DNA of 64,000 bases from Nelumbo lutea (lineage: Eukaryota; Streptophyta; Magnoliopsida; Proteales; Nelumbonaceae): NCBI GenBank assembly GCA_022828595.1, contig JAKGHH010000002.1, forward strand, positions 111,798,855 to 111,862,854, read 5' to 3'. Below, piece by piece: positions 57,701-60,289 of the stretch (its first letter is position 1; each line of letters starts with the position of its first letter). A model generated the notes under the pieces. The model was given only the letters and a program-made list of their open reading frames with translations. It did no database searches and was not told the origin of the DNA. Position numbers and translations under genes: made by a program.

Positions 57701-60289
57701 AAGGAACTTTATTAATCATGGGGTGTTTGCGAAAACTGGATCATGGAGGGAAGGTGTTGGAGAAATATTTTAGAATAAAATTTACAAAGTGAATCATGGA
57801 ATGTTAGCAAGCATGTTAGTACTCTTGGTAAATGAGGCAGTGAAGAATTTTTTCTTTTTTTGAGAAAAAGGTAAAGTATTTCATTAAACAAACTGAACAA
57901 GAATACAGACCTGCCCAGTACCTTACTGGGCAGAAAGAAAAAAAGAAAACTTATTACATCCCAAACACGACTATTTAAAGCTCAAACAAAAAGAGTGATG
58001 TGCTAAAAAAAGGAGCTATTGAACAGCTTATGAGTCACCACCCAAGAGAATAACCTTCCCCAAATGCTCTTTAGAAGTTCCTCTTCTGAACTGAATTTGT
58101 CTTCAAAAATCCTCCTGTTTCTTTCTGTCCAAATTGACTACACCACCACAGCCAGCACCACCTTCCAAACAATCTTACATCTCCTCGACAAACCCCTCAA
58201 AAACCAACCCTGTAACAGTGTCATTACATCCTTTGGAAACACATTTGGATTCTAAACACCCTTAAAGTTTTCATCCATATTTCCCAACTGAAACTGCAGT
58301 GTAGAAAGAGATGTTCCAGCTCCTCAGAACTGTTGTCACACATAACACATCTGCAGGGCTGTACCTCCCTACCTCTCATTGGCAACTTCTCATCTGTTAG
58401 ACAACTCCCCAAAGCTGTAACCCACAAGCAGAAAGATACTTTTAGAGGAGCCACTGTTTTCCAAACCACGTCCTCTTCAGCCTCAGAACAAATACTTTTG
58501 TATAAGGATTTGACTGTGAAAGAACCTGATTTCTCCCCTAACCAAACTCTCTTGTCCCTCCCCGTGCTATTCACCCTCACATTATTCAGAATCAAGGCTT
58601 TGAGGCAGTGAAGGACTCATTTCCAACAAAAAGGGTTTGAGGCAAGGAGAAATGTAATTTTAGAACAAAATGTAGAAAGTGTATCATGGGGTGTTTGCAG
58701 GCATGTCATTAGTCTCGGTTATTGAGGTAGTGAATGATTTATTTCTAACAATAAGGATTTGATCCAAGGAGAGCCTCTATCCCCTTCCTTTTTACCATAA
58801 TAGCTTATGTGTTTAGCCAGTTAATACTGAAGGCAGATAGAGCTGGAATGATTAGAGGATGGAAAGACTGGTAGAAATTTGGTAGTGGTCACACCTCTAA
58901 TTTGCAGACAAGATGCTGTTTTGTGAAGGTATGGGGAGGGGTTTATTTTTCTTTTTTTTATGAGAAAGTATTGTGTTAAAGAGCAAAAAAAAAATTTACA
59001 TCCGCCCATGTACATTGAGAAGCTGTATATTGGGAATGTGTGAAAGAAAACTATCATAAATACATCAAGCAAAAAGAGATTCAATGCAGTGATTGAAAAG
59101 GCACACCTAGGAGCACAAGTGAGGCGCATTTCAAGGCTTGCACCTTGCCTAGGCCCAGCCATAGTGGCTTTAGATGCGCCTTAGCCCAGGGACGCCATTG
59201 TTAAATTTTGCGCTTTTTTGTATTTTTTTAAGCAGGGGTGCCAAATAAGTCCTTGCTAGGGTCTTAAATTCCTAATTCCTACTTAAAACATTGGTTTTAT
59301 AATTTAGTTTTAGTTCCTTGTCTTTAAAAAGTGTCTTGTTTTAAGCATTGAAGAAGGGGAGAGGGGGCTAGGAGGCTTCTGTCAGCTATAATTTAGGGAT
59401 GCTCGGCATGCTATGTAATTAAGTCAATCTTTTTAACATCTAATAAAAATTAACCATTACCAACCAATATAATACACACACATAGACCTGCATGCTTGTT
59501 AAGCCCCTTTTTTATGGGCTAATCTTTGCTACCCATCCATAACATCACTTTTCTTATTCCCCACAAGCTTCCATCTCAGGAAGCCACCCACCATTAGAAA
59601 TCGTTTTCTTGAGTTTACAGTTTAAGATAAAGCATCAAAAGTTATTCAACTGGATGATAGGGACACCTTAGCAAGGCCAGGAGGACCAATTGTGACCAGA
59701 TCTTCAAGCGACTCCACTTTGTCTAATGGTAAAGAGTTGTAAAGCTCATCAACATCACTAAATTCTTCAAAATCCTCCTGCATAAAAAATACAACTGAAA
59801 CAAAGTTAAACAACGACAGGCAATCCAAAGTCCACCATTTGCATCGAAGAGAAAACAGAGGCAATGTAATGCACAGCCTCATTCCGATACTTCACATTAC
59901 ATAGAAAGGAAATGGATTGTGAGGGAATGATCAAATAAATAACGGAATTAGATTTCTCTGTCTGTAGCACACACCTGATTGCGTTCAACATAATCTTCTA
60001 AGAAGTCTCTAACATCATTGACCTGCTCAGGACTCAATTCATCGTTATCCAGTAGTCTCAAAATCAATTCTAACTTCATTATGTGAGCTTTATGCCTGGT
60101 AATAGAGGTCTCTAAATGGGTCTGCAAAACAAAAGATTTTTCATCAATAAAAGAGGGGGGTGTCCTAGGACCATATAAGACAGGCAGTTTCCATTCTACC
60201 AGTCTGGGTGGTCTTGCTTTTCCTTTCTTTACAGAGAGCCCCTCAATATCAGCTTCAAAGCAATCAATTTGAGACTCCAGCTCAGAAAC
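3245..60289 (-). CDS. NOT3: NOT3, CCR4-NOT complex subunit 3 (12 C-terminal coding exons; 5' exons outside window)
   Basis: Spliced CDS on the minus strand: 60200-60289, 59975-60121, 59667-59777, 57339-57407, 30868-31614, 28673-28807, 19589-19748, 19351-19493, 14981-15259, 14759-14893, 14491-14672, 3245-3311. The total is 2,265 nt, or 754 codons plus TAG, with no internal stop and GT-AG at all 11 introns. Residues 1-116 of this part belong to the N-terminal Not3 domain (coiled-coil, motifs LSVKKGK and [16 protein letters not shown]). Residues 117-600 are a Ser/Thr/Gln-rich linker. Residues about 600-754 are the NOT2/3/5 box ([53 protein letters not shown]). NOT3 is known as a scaffold subunit of the CCR4-NOT deadenylase, acting in cytoplasmic mRNA decay and gene regulation. 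The missing start lies beyond 64,000. Identification is by recalled family motifs; exon borders were set by frame, splice sites and family alignment. Confidence 0.95.
4015..4620. mobile_element. Possible TIR (MITE-like) element
   Basis: The left end 'tgttgtcaaggcgacgccta' and the reverse complement of the right end 'tagttttcaaggcgccaagg' are similar, and 'ctaggc'-type blocks recur on both sides. The body is AT-rich and non-coding. No clear target duplication was seen, so the exact ends are uncertain. It interrupts the LINE 3' UTR. Confidence 0.4.
4638..5158 (-). pseudogene. LINE C-terminal RNase H remnant
   Basis: The minus strand has [20 protein letters not shown] and [20 protein letters not shown], then a damaged middle and [13 protein letters not shown]. 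The order (DG/DS motif, [19 protein letters not shown]) is that of the RNase H carried at the C-terminus of plant L1 LINEs. It is split by a frameshift near 4,855. Confidence 0.75.
6352..7470 (-). pseudogene. LINE reverse transcriptase remnant
   Basis: The minus strand reads through several frames: [33 protein letters not shown] (palm motif), a damaged SADDT in place of FADDT near 6,640, and then [17 protein letters not shown] and [14 protein letters not shown]. These are RT motifs of plant L1 elements. Frameshifts, stops and the loss of the N-terminal RT half show it is inactive. Confidence 0.75.
7476..8607 (-). pseudogene. LINE ORF1 (DUF4283-type RNA-binding protein), broken
   Basis: Frames at 8,607-8,329, 8,374-7,781 and 7,673-7,476 together give [27 protein letters not shown] and [18 protein letters not shown], then a basic Arg/Lys-rich end. 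The pattern 'GKRQ.VCIPEG ... I.L.GLPF..W....' matches the N-terminal DUF4283-like domain of plant LINE ORF1, and the LINE at 45.5-48.9 kb has the same protein. At least two frameshifts separate the pieces. Confidence 0.6.
8621..9744. other. Intron stretch without a gene
   Basis: The sequence is AT-rich and non-coding. A LINE-type 3' tail on the minus strand lies around 8,720-8,770. The 86-bp tandem duplication is listed separately. At about 9,606-9,660 there is a GC-richer patch ('gggtgatcatgggctggacc') resembling a MITE end. I see no convincing coding sequence. Confidence 0.5.
8817..8988. repeat. 86-bp direct tandem repeat, two copies
   Basis: Units 8,817-8,902 and 8,903-8,988 both run 'aacatcctctccatctgctg' ... 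'attcatggtggcttac' ... 'tttttcatctct'. They differ at only a few sites, so the duplication is fairly young. Confidence 0.85.
9750..10064 (-). repeat. Copia 1 3' LTR
   Basis: This LTR is 315 bp and, on the minus strand, begins TGTTGAGTTGG and ends ...TACT. It matches the LTR at 14,131-14,442 over its whole length with scattered substitutions and one 3-bp length difference. Since the element is in the NOT3 sense orientation, its poly(A) signals would lie on the NOT3 transcript. Confidence 0.93.
10059..11343 (-). pseudogene. Copia 1 reverse transcriptase and RNase H
   Basis: RT motifs are [35 protein letters not shown] and YVDDIVV (catalytic Asp pair present). A frameshift follows near 10,900, then [20 protein letters not shown] and the RNase H motifs [18 protein letters not shown] and [12 protein letters not shown], ending ...[12 protein letters not shown]. 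Several stops and frame changes show that it is not functional. Confidence 0.88.
11500..12547 (-). pseudogene. Copia 1 protease remnant and integrase
   Basis: The frame at 12,547-11,924 starts within the protease, after where the DSGA active site should be, and goes on to [14 protein letters not shown], the pre-integrase [10 protein letters not shown] and a HHCC-like [10 protein letters not shown]. The integrase core follows in another frame: [27 protein letters not shown], then [14 protein letters not shown]. The Asp, Asp and Glu of the DDE triad can be seen in these motifs. Frameshifts near 12,050 and 11,750 break it. Confidence 0.8.
12498..13661 (-). pseudogene. Copia 1 gag
   Basis: This is a 387-codon open frame with a UBN2-type gag core ([19 protein letters not shown], ...[13 protein letters not shown]) and a CCHC zinc knuckle, [14 protein letters not shown]. 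In copia elements gag is followed in frame by the protease. Here the frame ends shortly after the knuckle region because the protease start is deleted, so the polyprotein cannot be made. The frame itself is otherwise intact. Confidence 0.85.
14131..14442 (-). repeat. Copia 1 5' LTR
   Basis: This LTR is 312 bp and starts (minus strand) only 5 bp after the host sequence that follows NOT3 exon 11, bounded by acaaa. The primer-binding site follows immediately. The LTR promoter would fire in the same direction as NOT3. Confidence 0.93.
14491..14672 (-). CDS. NOT3: NOT3 window exon 11 (NOT2/3/5 box)
   Basis: This exon has 60 codons plus 2 nt and reads [20 protein letters not shown], then [13 protein letters not shown] and [19 protein letters not shown], and ends in the first two bases of a Trp codon. 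Most plant copies have Tyr where this one has Cys in DECEQG, a change I note from memory of the family. The acceptor is TTAACAG and the donor GTATGT. The LTR of a copia element lies only 43 bp beyond the exon end. Confidence 0.95.
14759..14893 (-). CDS. NOT3: NOT3 window exon 10 (NOT2/3/5 box)
   Basis: This exon has 45 codons in phase 0, from [12 protein letters not shown] through [20 protein letters not shown] to FYFQQ. The FWERL and DTLFFAFY motifs are core NOT-box residues; in the known structures of this domain it pairs with NOT2 and binds NOT1. The acceptor is GCTTACAG and the donor GTGCGA. Confidence 0.95.
14981..15259 (-). CDS. NOT3: NOT3 window exon 9 (start of the NOT box region)
   Basis: This exon has 93 codons in phase 0, from [12 protein letters not shown] to SERAKSYTP. 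It contains the conserved [21 protein letters not shown] motif, [12 protein letters not shown] and the NOT-box entry [17 protein letters not shown]. The acceptor is CATATCAG and the donor GTATGG. Confidence 0.94.
15260..16271. other. NOT3 intron stretch without recognised elements
   Basis: AT-rich non-coding sequence between exon 9 and the gag-only LTR element. I see no ORF, inverted repeat or LINE tail worth naming. Confidence 0.5.
16272..16857 (+). repeat. 5' LTR of the gag-only element
   Basis: This LTR is 586 bp, with TGATG and CATCA as inverted ends. A TATA-like box, tataaata, lies at 16,593-16,600. It contains a near-duplicated 'gagtctaatagtttgactcc' type repeat (16,498-16,575). The 3' copy retains only the first ~165 bp. 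Confidence 0.85.
16877..17000 (-). mobile_element. Short poly(A) retroinsertion inside the gag-only element
   Basis: About 124 bp starts with a 16-base T run (a poly(A) tail on the minus strand). It is flanked by ctaatg at 16,871-16,876 and 17,001-17,006. It lies just after the primer site, so it landed in the leader of the LTR element. It is probably the 3' end of a 5'-truncated LINE. Confidence 0.6.
17004..17530 (+). pseudogene. Retrotransposon gag (gypsy type), broken
   Basis: Across three frames the sequence gives [20 protein letters not shown], then [20 protein letters not shown] and [20 protein letters not shown]. The pattern 'F.W.......F.......K.......L.G.A..WW..L....... M...L...Y.P' is the retrotrans_gag core of Ty3/gypsy elements. 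No CCHC knuckle follows. A Glu-rich tail continues to about 17,850, and the end near 18,260-18,300 carries the typical '[11 protein letters not shown]' reading before the PPT. Confidence 0.75.
18301..18465 (+). repeat. Truncated 3' LTR of the gag-only element
   Basis: It matches the start of the 5' LTR (tgatgcaggagatga..., then 'gtaggggtattttttgtcat') with a 10-bp insertion and several substitutions. Homology stops abruptly after 'aaatttcaaagt'. The missing remainder means that no downstream target duplication can be seen. Confidence 0.85.
18466..19350. other. NOT3 intron stretch with a GA microsatellite
   Basis: Non-coding. A GA/AG microsatellite runs from about 18,652 to 18,707 and continues as a purine-rich GGGAGG tract to about 18,727. 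Another purine-rich patch is at 18,915-18,990. No gene is seen. Confidence 0.7.
19351..19493 (-). CDS. NOT3: NOT3 window exon 8
   Basis: This exon is 143 nt. It completes the split Asp codon and then encodes [19 protein letters not shown], on to [12 protein letters not shown], in phase 0 at the end. The acceptor GATGATGCAG gives the expected 'D-V-G-H..' family reading and rejoins the frame of the previous exon across a 95-bp intron. The donor is GTATGT. Confidence 0.9.
19589..19748 (-). CDS. NOT3: NOT3 window exon 7
   Basis: This exon has 53 codons plus 1 nt and reads [19 protein letters not shown] then [20 protein letters not shown] and on to PVPKES. It follows LLQQ of the previous exon without a break, as in other plant NOT3. 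The acceptor is CTATGCAG. The donor GTGCTT after GAATCAG leaves phase 1. In the genomic frame the ORF runs on into the 95-bp intron. Confidence 0.9.
19749..20885. other. NOT3 intron stretch without recognised genes
   Basis: AT-rich non-coding sequence. Around 20,640-20,760 there is a block with repeated 'aacccaacca' and 'ggttaggtcggg' that looks like a decayed MITE, but I could not find both ends. Confidence 0.45.
20886..21300 (+). mobile_element. LINE 3' fragment (zinc-binding RT-associated region)
   Basis: The plus strand reads [20 protein letters not shown] then [10 protein letters not shown], and later [17 protein letters not shown]. This is the zf-RVT region of plant LINEs; the LINE at 61.8-64.0 kb has the related CPSKVNFLVWTMVLNKCLTR and LMSWRLEGLSKKGR. 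Two frames are needed, so it is decayed. Confidence 0.65.
21862..22071. mobile_element. hAT-type MITE, copy 1
   Basis: This is 210 bp with inverted ends CAAGGTTCAGAGTATC / GATACTCTGAACCTTG and an 8-bp target duplication gtttagct on both sides. The 8-bp duplication points to the hAT superfamily. The interior has GC-rich 'cgatacg/cgtatcg' blocks. It sits in the RNase H region of the LINE on the minus strand. Confidence 0.88.
22266..22493. mobile_element. hAT-type MITE, copy 2 (inverted relative to copy 1)
   Basis: This is 228 bp with ends CAAGGTTCAAAGTATC / GATACTTTGAACCTTG and an 8-bp target duplication gctttagc at 22,258-22,265 and 22,494-22,501. Its interior is the reverse complement of copy 1 ('ccggccaccctctgaacca' against 'tggttcagagggtggccgg'). 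Confidence 0.9.
23561..24548. other. Intron stretch between a LINE and the gypsy element
   Basis: Non-coding. At 23,568 it begins 'agggatgtcaatgggtcagg', which resembles the end of a common plant hAT-type MITE family, followed by 'aaccctaacccgaccc' repeats. The matching right end was not found. Bases 24,360-24,490 have similar 'aaccctaca..cccaactgaacc' text. Confidence 0.4.
24549..24813 (+). repeat. Inverted fragment of the gypsy LTR
   Basis: The plus strand here reads 'gacacctcggcggtgatc', 'ggcaagtcagcctcaagca', 'ggaatctatag' and 'ggaacattaatgcctcgacc'. The same series occurs on the minus strand from about 27,500 to 27,280. The two copies differ at many sites, so the inversion or second insertion is old. 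Confidence 0.8.
24816..26640 (-). pseudogene. Gypsy gag and gag-protease linker
   Basis: Minus-strand pieces: [16 protein letters not shown] N-terminal part (26,254-26,027), the retrotrans_gag core [20 protein letters not shown] (25,806-25,612), a basic Lys/Arg/Ser-rich part [20 protein letters not shown] (25,511-25,308) and the linker [18 protein letters not shown] (about 24,950-24,850). The linker resembles the 'INMI.GGP.VAG' motif that precedes the protease in one gypsy lineage. Stops and frameshifts occur throughout. Confidence 0.65.
26705..27515 (-). repeat. Gypsy 5' LTR with an internal 142-bp duplication
   Basis: It lies directly beside the primer site and ends ...ACATCA on the minus strand. 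A TATA-like motif, TATATAAG, lies at 26,975-26,982 (minus). It contains the tandem duplication 27,023-27,306. The right-hand border near 27,515 is inferred from where similarity to the inverted LTR copy at 24,549 stops. Confidence 0.7.
27023..27306. repeat. 142-bp tandem duplication, apparently perfect
   Basis: Units 27,023-27,164 and 27,165-27,306 both begin tctcgtggagttgtttccgc and end cattaatgttccggaga. Comparing them base by base I found no difference. The duplication is therefore recent, or an assembly artefact. Confidence 0.92.
27516..28268 (+). mobile_element. 5'-truncated LINE with RNase H
   Basis: The plus strand reads [50 protein letters not shown], then [20 protein letters not shown], and ends in a poly(A) run (28,259-28,269) preceded by 'attaatgaaa...ctatcaaaa'. 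This is the zf-RVT and RNase H end of a plant L1. It carries stops, lacks the RNase H C-terminus, and is antisense to NOT3. Confidence 0.75.
28269..28672 (+). other. Intron stretch with a second LINE-like 3' tail
   Basis: It contains two copies of 'aagcactgcaatgtaa' (28,323-28,338 and 28,353-28,368). A tail 'caataaagttttcagttact' followed by 'gatcaaaaaa' (28,394-28,427) matches the ends of the LINEs in this window. No coding sequence. Confidence 0.5.
28673..28807 (-). CDS. NOT3: NOT3 window exon 6 (Gln-rich segment)
   Basis: This exon has 45 codons in phase 0, from [20 protein letters not shown] to [24 protein letters not shown] is a plant NOT3 hallmark. Other plant proteins, as I remember them, have about four more residues between FR and PDQREKF and a longer piece before AGGN, so this copy looks shortened here. 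The acceptor is TTTTGTCAG and the donor GTTATA. Confidence 0.92.
28808..30867. other. NOT3 intron between exons 5 and 6
   Basis: A 2,060-bp intron. Apart from the retroinsertion at 29,618-29,988 I see only AT-rich non-coding sequence, with no ORF that looks conserved. Confidence 0.6.
29618..29988 (-). mobile_element. 5'-truncated retroinsertion (LINE-like) with an 11-bp target duplication
   Basis: This 371-bp insert starts with a T run (a poly(A) tail on the minus strand). It is flanked by aggtctatgta at 29,607-29,617 and again at 29,989-29,999. An 82-aa plus-strand ORF inside is antisense to the insert and I do not consider it a gene. The body was not identified to family. Confidence 0.8.
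30868..31614 (-). CDS. NOT3: NOT3 window exon 5 (large Ser/Gly-rich linker exon)
   Basis: This exon has 249 codons in phase 0, from [10 protein letters not shown] to FPSQNDV. Recognisable NOT3 linker motifs are [40 protein letters not shown] and the end [20 protein letters not shown]. The linker is low-complexity (Ser, Thr, Gly, Pro) and presumably disordered. The acceptor is CCTTTTCAG. The donor GTATTC after GATGTG is chosen because it keeps phase 0 with the next exon. An antisense ORF at 31,028-31,459 is a shadow. Confidence 0.94.
31823..32027. mobile_element. MITE-like element with long inverted ends
   Basis: The ends share 'gttggaggacatgcgtccta' (left at 31,841-31,860; reverse complement on the right at 31,983-32,003), extended outward by similar 'atatttggctcct' and 'atacttggttcct'. 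The interior has several 'tttagggttt' telomere-like words. No clear target duplication was found. Confidence 0.55.
32155..32640 (-). mobile_element. 5'-truncated LINE with RNase H remnant
   Basis: Minus strand: [16 protein letters not shown] reading near 32,640-32,600, then [20 protein letters not shown] and [13 protein letters not shown], and a 3' tail near 32,165. This is the C-terminal RNase H of a plant L1. It lies 540 bp from exon 5, sense to NOT3. Confidence 0.7.
32888..33060 (+). mobile_element. 173-bp 5'-truncated LINE with a 15-bp target duplication
   Basis: It ends 'ttattaataaaatgtcataa' then 'acttatc' and an A run. The 15-bp duplication cagcaaattagacac is found at 32,873-32,887 and 33,061-33,075. 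Only the 3' UTR of the LINE is left. Confidence 0.88.
33061..33550. other. Intron stretch without a recognised gene
   Basis: AT-rich non-coding sequence. A T run followed by 'gagcaagcagaaggtaatat' at about 33,148-33,175 may be another minus-strand LINE tail. Confidence 0.4.
34018..34620 (+). pseudogene. LINE apurinic-type endonuclease remnant
   Basis: It reads [27 protein letters not shown] and, in another frame, [16 protein letters not shown] followed by [13 protein letters not shown]. The N of SWNVRG, E of QES/QET and the GDLN motif are hallmarks of the exo/endo/phosphatase fold in LINEs. A stop after WSLEV and a frame change near 34,360 break it. Confidence 0.85.
34926..35241 (+). mobile_element. 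316-bp LINE fragment nested in the LINE
   Basis: It encodes [20 protein letters not shown] (RNase H C-terminus), then a 3' UTR ending 'attaataaagccttt' 'ttgctgatc' and an A run. The target duplication gagcctaat lies at 34,917-34,925 and 35,242-35,250. Removing it restores the host LINE reading KLSLI then TRIEDMD. Confidence 0.88.
35623..37411 (-). mobile_element. Solo LTR, copy 2 (same family as 45,899-47,654)
   Basis: This is 1,789 bp; on the minus strand it begins TGTTAGATAGTGTATGCC and ends ...CCTTCCAACT. The target duplication is aaagc / aaggc (one difference) at 35,618-35,622 and 37,412-37,416. Excising it rejoins the LINE frame (DDEKA then RWLERNF). No internal coding domain is present, so I read it as a solo LTR formed by recombination. 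A homologous copy lies at 45,899-47,654 in the other orientation. Confidence 0.85.
37417..38110 (+). pseudogene. LINE reverse transcriptase, first part
   Basis: The reading [38 protein letters not shown] is followed, in a new frame, by [40 protein letters not shown] and [18 protein letters not shown]. These are RT motifs of plant L1s. The YADD-type motif and the rest of the RT lie beyond the copia insertion, at 40,784 onward. Confidence 0.85.
38116..38485 (-). repeat. Copia 2 3' LTR
   Basis: This LTR is 370 bp, next to the polypurine tract. It is about 95 per cent identical to the 5' LTR by eye; the differences are scattered substitutions with no length change. Confidence 0.93.
38471..39880 (-). 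pseudogene. Copia 2 reverse transcriptase and RNase H
   Basis: The frame at 39,880-39,104 has [53 protein letters not shown] and [11 protein letters not shown] (catalytic Asp pair kept). The frame at 39,079-38,471 has the RNase H motifs [31 protein letters not shown] and [13 protein letters not shown] stop between the two frames (near 39,100) and a stop before the first, in the W-FTVK region, break what was one polyprotein. Confidence 0.9.
40414..40783 (-). repeat. Copia 2 5' LTR
   Basis: This LTR is 370 bp and lies directly beside the primer site TGGTATCAGAGC on the minus strand. After its end the host LINE sequence resumes with 'gctgatagagaag', in frame with the part left of the element. 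Confidence 0.93.
40784..41340 (+). pseudogene. LINE reverse transcriptase, second part
   Basis: This continues the RT from 38,110: RLQFVDDL (the catalytic FADD-type box with Val in place of Ala), [36 protein letters not shown] and [20 protein letters not shown]. Stops occur after FVDDL, in NLED, and later. Confidence 0.8.
41700..42671 (+). pseudogene. LINE zinc-binding RT-associated region, present twice
   Basis: First unit: [40 protein letters not shown] and [20 protein letters not shown]. Second unit (from about 42,315): [40 protein letters not shown] and [20 protein letters not shown]. Each has the W-x-P, R-P..C....C..C and H/C pattern of zf-RVT. LINEs normally have one such domain. The two units are clearly diverged, not a fresh tandem copy. 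Confidence 0.75.
42700..43299 (+). pseudogene. LINE C-terminal RNase H, nearly intact
   Basis: A long open frame (42,475-43,299) contains [75 protein letters not shown] and [20 protein letters not shown]. It has the type I RNase H catalytic order D..E..D..D (DGS, AE, EGN/EGDS position, AD). The third acidic residue lies in EGNS where most copies have EGDS, so the site is probably impaired. Confidence 0.85.
43450..44277 (+). mobile_element. LINE 3' fragments downstream of the main LINE
   Basis: Bases 43,453-43,672 read [20 protein letters not shown] then a 3' UTR and 'attaaaaaaa': another LINE end. Bases 44,190-44,277 contain 'attaataaagctgctattac' followed by 'ttatcaaaaa', a third LINE 3' tail. 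Between them lies AT-rich non-coding sequence with 'aaggtgtgaagcgtgcc' type words. Confidence 0.6.
44281..44525. mobile_element. Tourist-like (PIF/Harbinger) MITE
   Basis: This is 245 bp with inverted ends GTGCTTGTTTGG / CCAAACAAAGCC and a 3-bp target duplication taa on both sides (44,278-44,280 and 44,526-44,528). The ends and the TAA duplication are typical of Tourist-like MITEs. A small ORF inside is not a gene. Confidence 0.8.
44529..45514. other. Intron stretch with an imperfect 125-bp-period duplication
   Basis: 'atttccatttccatgatta' ... 'cacgaaatatta' ... 'ccaaatgaaagctacaa' at 45,308-45,392 recurs at 45,430-45,503 with changes. Bases 44,875-45,130 contain minus-strand text resembling a LINE zf-RVT region, too decayed to call. 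No gene. Confidence 0.5.
45899..47654 (+). mobile_element. Solo LTR, copy 1
   Basis: This is 1,756 bp, beginning TGTTAGACAATTATGCCC, with a TATA-like box tataaata at 47,183-47,190, about 1.28 kb into the LTR. It is flanked by cccaa and cccat (one difference), and the interrupted LINE ORF1 rejoins across it (LGEGMG then GRMEGNN). It matches the solo LTR at 35,623-37,411 over its whole length but with many differences and indels, so the two insertions are old. Confidence 0.85.
47655..48583 (-). pseudogene. LINE ORF1 (DUF4283-type), main part
   Basis: It reads [20 protein letters not shown] and [20 protein letters not shown], then [40 protein letters not shown] and [33 protein letters not shown]. 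This is the DUF4283-like RNA-binding domain of plant LINE ORF1. An upstream frame (48,561-48,319) gives the N-terminal part [21 protein letters not shown] stop near 48,310 separates them. Confidence 0.75.
48901..49498. other. Intron stretch without a gene
   Basis: AT-rich non-coding sequence. Bases 49,300-49,430 repeat the words 'atttcc' and 'acatttccgac' many times, a decayed short-period repeat. Confidence 0.5.
49499..50760 (-). mobile_element. LINE-like remnant with 3' tail at the left, interrupted by a younger LINE
   Basis: It starts with a T run (49,499-49,510) followed by 'gaaaagtaaaaaagaaaatttcattaaaag', the reverse of a LINE 3' tail. The body is pyrimidine-rich on the plus strand, and no clear protein motif could be read on the minus strand. 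The younger LINE sits at 50,010-50,303. The right border is a guess. Confidence 0.4.
50010..50303 (-). mobile_element. 294-bp 5'-truncated LINE with a 22-bp target duplication
   Basis: The minus strand encodes [20 protein letters not shown] then [17 protein letters not shown] (RNase H C-terminus), followed by the 3' UTR and tail. The identical 22-bp flanks lie at 49,988-50,009 and 50,304-50,325. This is the longest exact target duplication in the window. Confidence 0.9.
50897..51464 (-). mobile_element. 568-bp 5'-truncated LINE with a 15-bp target duplication
   Basis: It starts with a T run and 'ataagtgatagaaggagat', a LINE tail in reverse. The minus strand near 51,340-51,200 reads [20 protein letters not shown] then [15 protein letters not shown] (RNase H start). 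The target duplication ctttctatgtgtact lies at 50,882-50,896 and 51,465-51,479. Confidence 0.9.
51559..51828 (-). repeat. Copia 3 3' LTR
   Basis: This LTR is 270 bp and A-rich in the middle ('aatagaaag' repeats). It differs from the 5' LTR mainly by a 16-bp length change in that repeat tract and a few substitutions. Confidence 0.93.
51836..53838 (-). pseudogene. Copia 3 reverse transcriptase and RNase H
   Basis: The linker and RT start lie at 53,838-53,071: [62 protein letters not shown] continues at 53,061-52,441: [35 protein letters not shown] and [11 protein letters not shown]. The second catalytic Asp of YVDD is Asn. RNase H (52,423-51,836): [48 protein letters not shown] stop near 53,065 and a frame change near 52,440 separate the pieces. 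Confidence 0.92.
53872..55380 (-). pseudogene. Copia 3 protease and integrase, with an internal duplication
   Basis: The protease active site is kept in [16 protein letters not shown], followed by [14 protein letters not shown]. The pre-integrase has [17 protein letters not shown] and [12 protein letters not shown]. The integrase core has [32 protein letters not shown] and [12 protein letters not shown], and the last two are then repeated by the 248-bp duplication (54,176-54,671). The C-terminal part (54,126-53,872) has [20 protein letters not shown]. The duplication shifts the frame (248 is not a multiple of 3). Confidence 0.88.
54176..54671. repeat. 248-bp tandem duplication inside the copia 3 integrase
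   Basis: Units 54,176-54,423 and 54,424-54,671 both run from 'ttcccctcaatattgttttg' to 'ttatgaaagttgg'. By eye only about two substitutions separate them, so the duplication arose well after the family split. Confidence 0.92.
55458..56460 (-). pseudogene. Copia 3 gag, with stops
   Basis: The start is ATG at 56,460 ([12 protein letters not shown]). The frame gives [40 protein letters not shown], a TGA stop in [12 protein letters not shown] (near 56,195), [20 protein letters not shown], then a frame change. The zinc knuckle reads CTYCKKP*HTKDRC, where the stop TGA probably replaced an Arg codon CGA (a CpG-type change). The UBN2 gag domain and CCHC knuckle are those of plant copia elements. Confidence 0.85.
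56653..56938 (-). repeat. Copia 3 5' LTR
   Basis: This LTR is 286 bp and lies immediately before the initiator-Met-type primer site on the minus strand. Host intron sequence 'gttatacttggctg' resumes after it, including the target duplication. Confidence 0.93.
56944..57338. other. Last part of the 25.7-kb NOT3 intron
   Basis: AT-rich non-coding sequence leading from the copia 3 target site to the donor of exon 4. No element recognised. Confidence 0.55.
57339..57407 (-). CDS. NOT3: NOT3 window exon 4 (23-residue micro-exon)
   Basis: This exon has 23 codons in phase 0 and reads [19 protein letters not shown] then TQTL. It is too short to appear as an ORF. It was found because the family has an 'LSLKTSLAASPTQ'-like stretch between the acidic block and the Ser-rich linker. 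The acceptor is TTTTCTAG and the donor GTATGT. It is bounded by a 2.3-kb intron upstream and the 25.7-kb intron downstream. Confidence 0.88.
57408..59666. other. NOT3 intron between exons 3 and 4
   Basis: It contains an old plus-strand LINE RT remnant (about 57,700-57,845 and 58,614-58,870, with QGEPLSPFLF-like and [20 protein letters not shown] readings) into which a younger LINE inserted (57,846-58,600). A minus-strand LINE tail lies at about 58,945-59,000. A block with 'gcgcatttcaaggcttgcac' and 'cctaggcccagcc' lies at 59,100-59,220. The rest is non-coding. Confidence 0.55.
57846..58600 (-). mobile_element. 755-bp 5'-truncated LINE with a 13-bp target duplication
   Basis: The minus strand encodes [40 protein letters not shown] and [20 protein letters not shown], the zf-RVT region, then a 3' UTR and tail (T run at 57,848-57,862). 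The target duplication tgaggcagtgaag lies at 57,833-57,845 and 58,601-58,613. It inserted in an older LINE. Confidence 0.88.
59667..59777 (-). CDS. NOT3: NOT3 window exon 3 (end of the Not3 N-terminal domain)
   Basis: This exon has 37 codons in phase 0 and reads [19 protein letters not shown] followed by [18 protein letters not shown]. The acidic [12 protein letters not shown] block is conserved in plant NOT3 and closes the N-terminal domain. The acceptor is TTTATGCAG and the donor GTGTCC. In other frames the sequence runs on into the intron to a stop at 59,646, which explains an apparently longer ORF there. Confidence 0.95.
59975..60121 (-). CDS. NOT3: NOT3 window exon 2 (Not3 N-terminal domain)
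   Basis: This exon has 49 codons in phase 0, from [11 protein letters not shown] to DYVERNQ. It contains [15 protein letters not shown], one of the most conserved blocks of the family. The acceptor is TTTTGCAG and the donor GTGTGT. Only a 78-bp intron separates it from the exon upstream, so this part of the gene has escaped transposon insertion. Confidence 0.95.
60200..60289 (-). CDS. NOT3: NOT3 window exon 1 (Not3 N-terminal domain, part)
   Basis: This exon has 30 codons in phase 0, from VSELESQID to ARPPRL. The acceptor reads TTATTAG and the donor GTAGAA. The motif GLSVKKGK is typical of the Not3 N-terminal domain, which folds as a long coiled coil. The preceding exons should encode the conserved start of the protein (GASRKLQGEID-type); I looked for them in 60,290-64,000 and did not find them, so this exon is not the first. 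Confidence 0.92.
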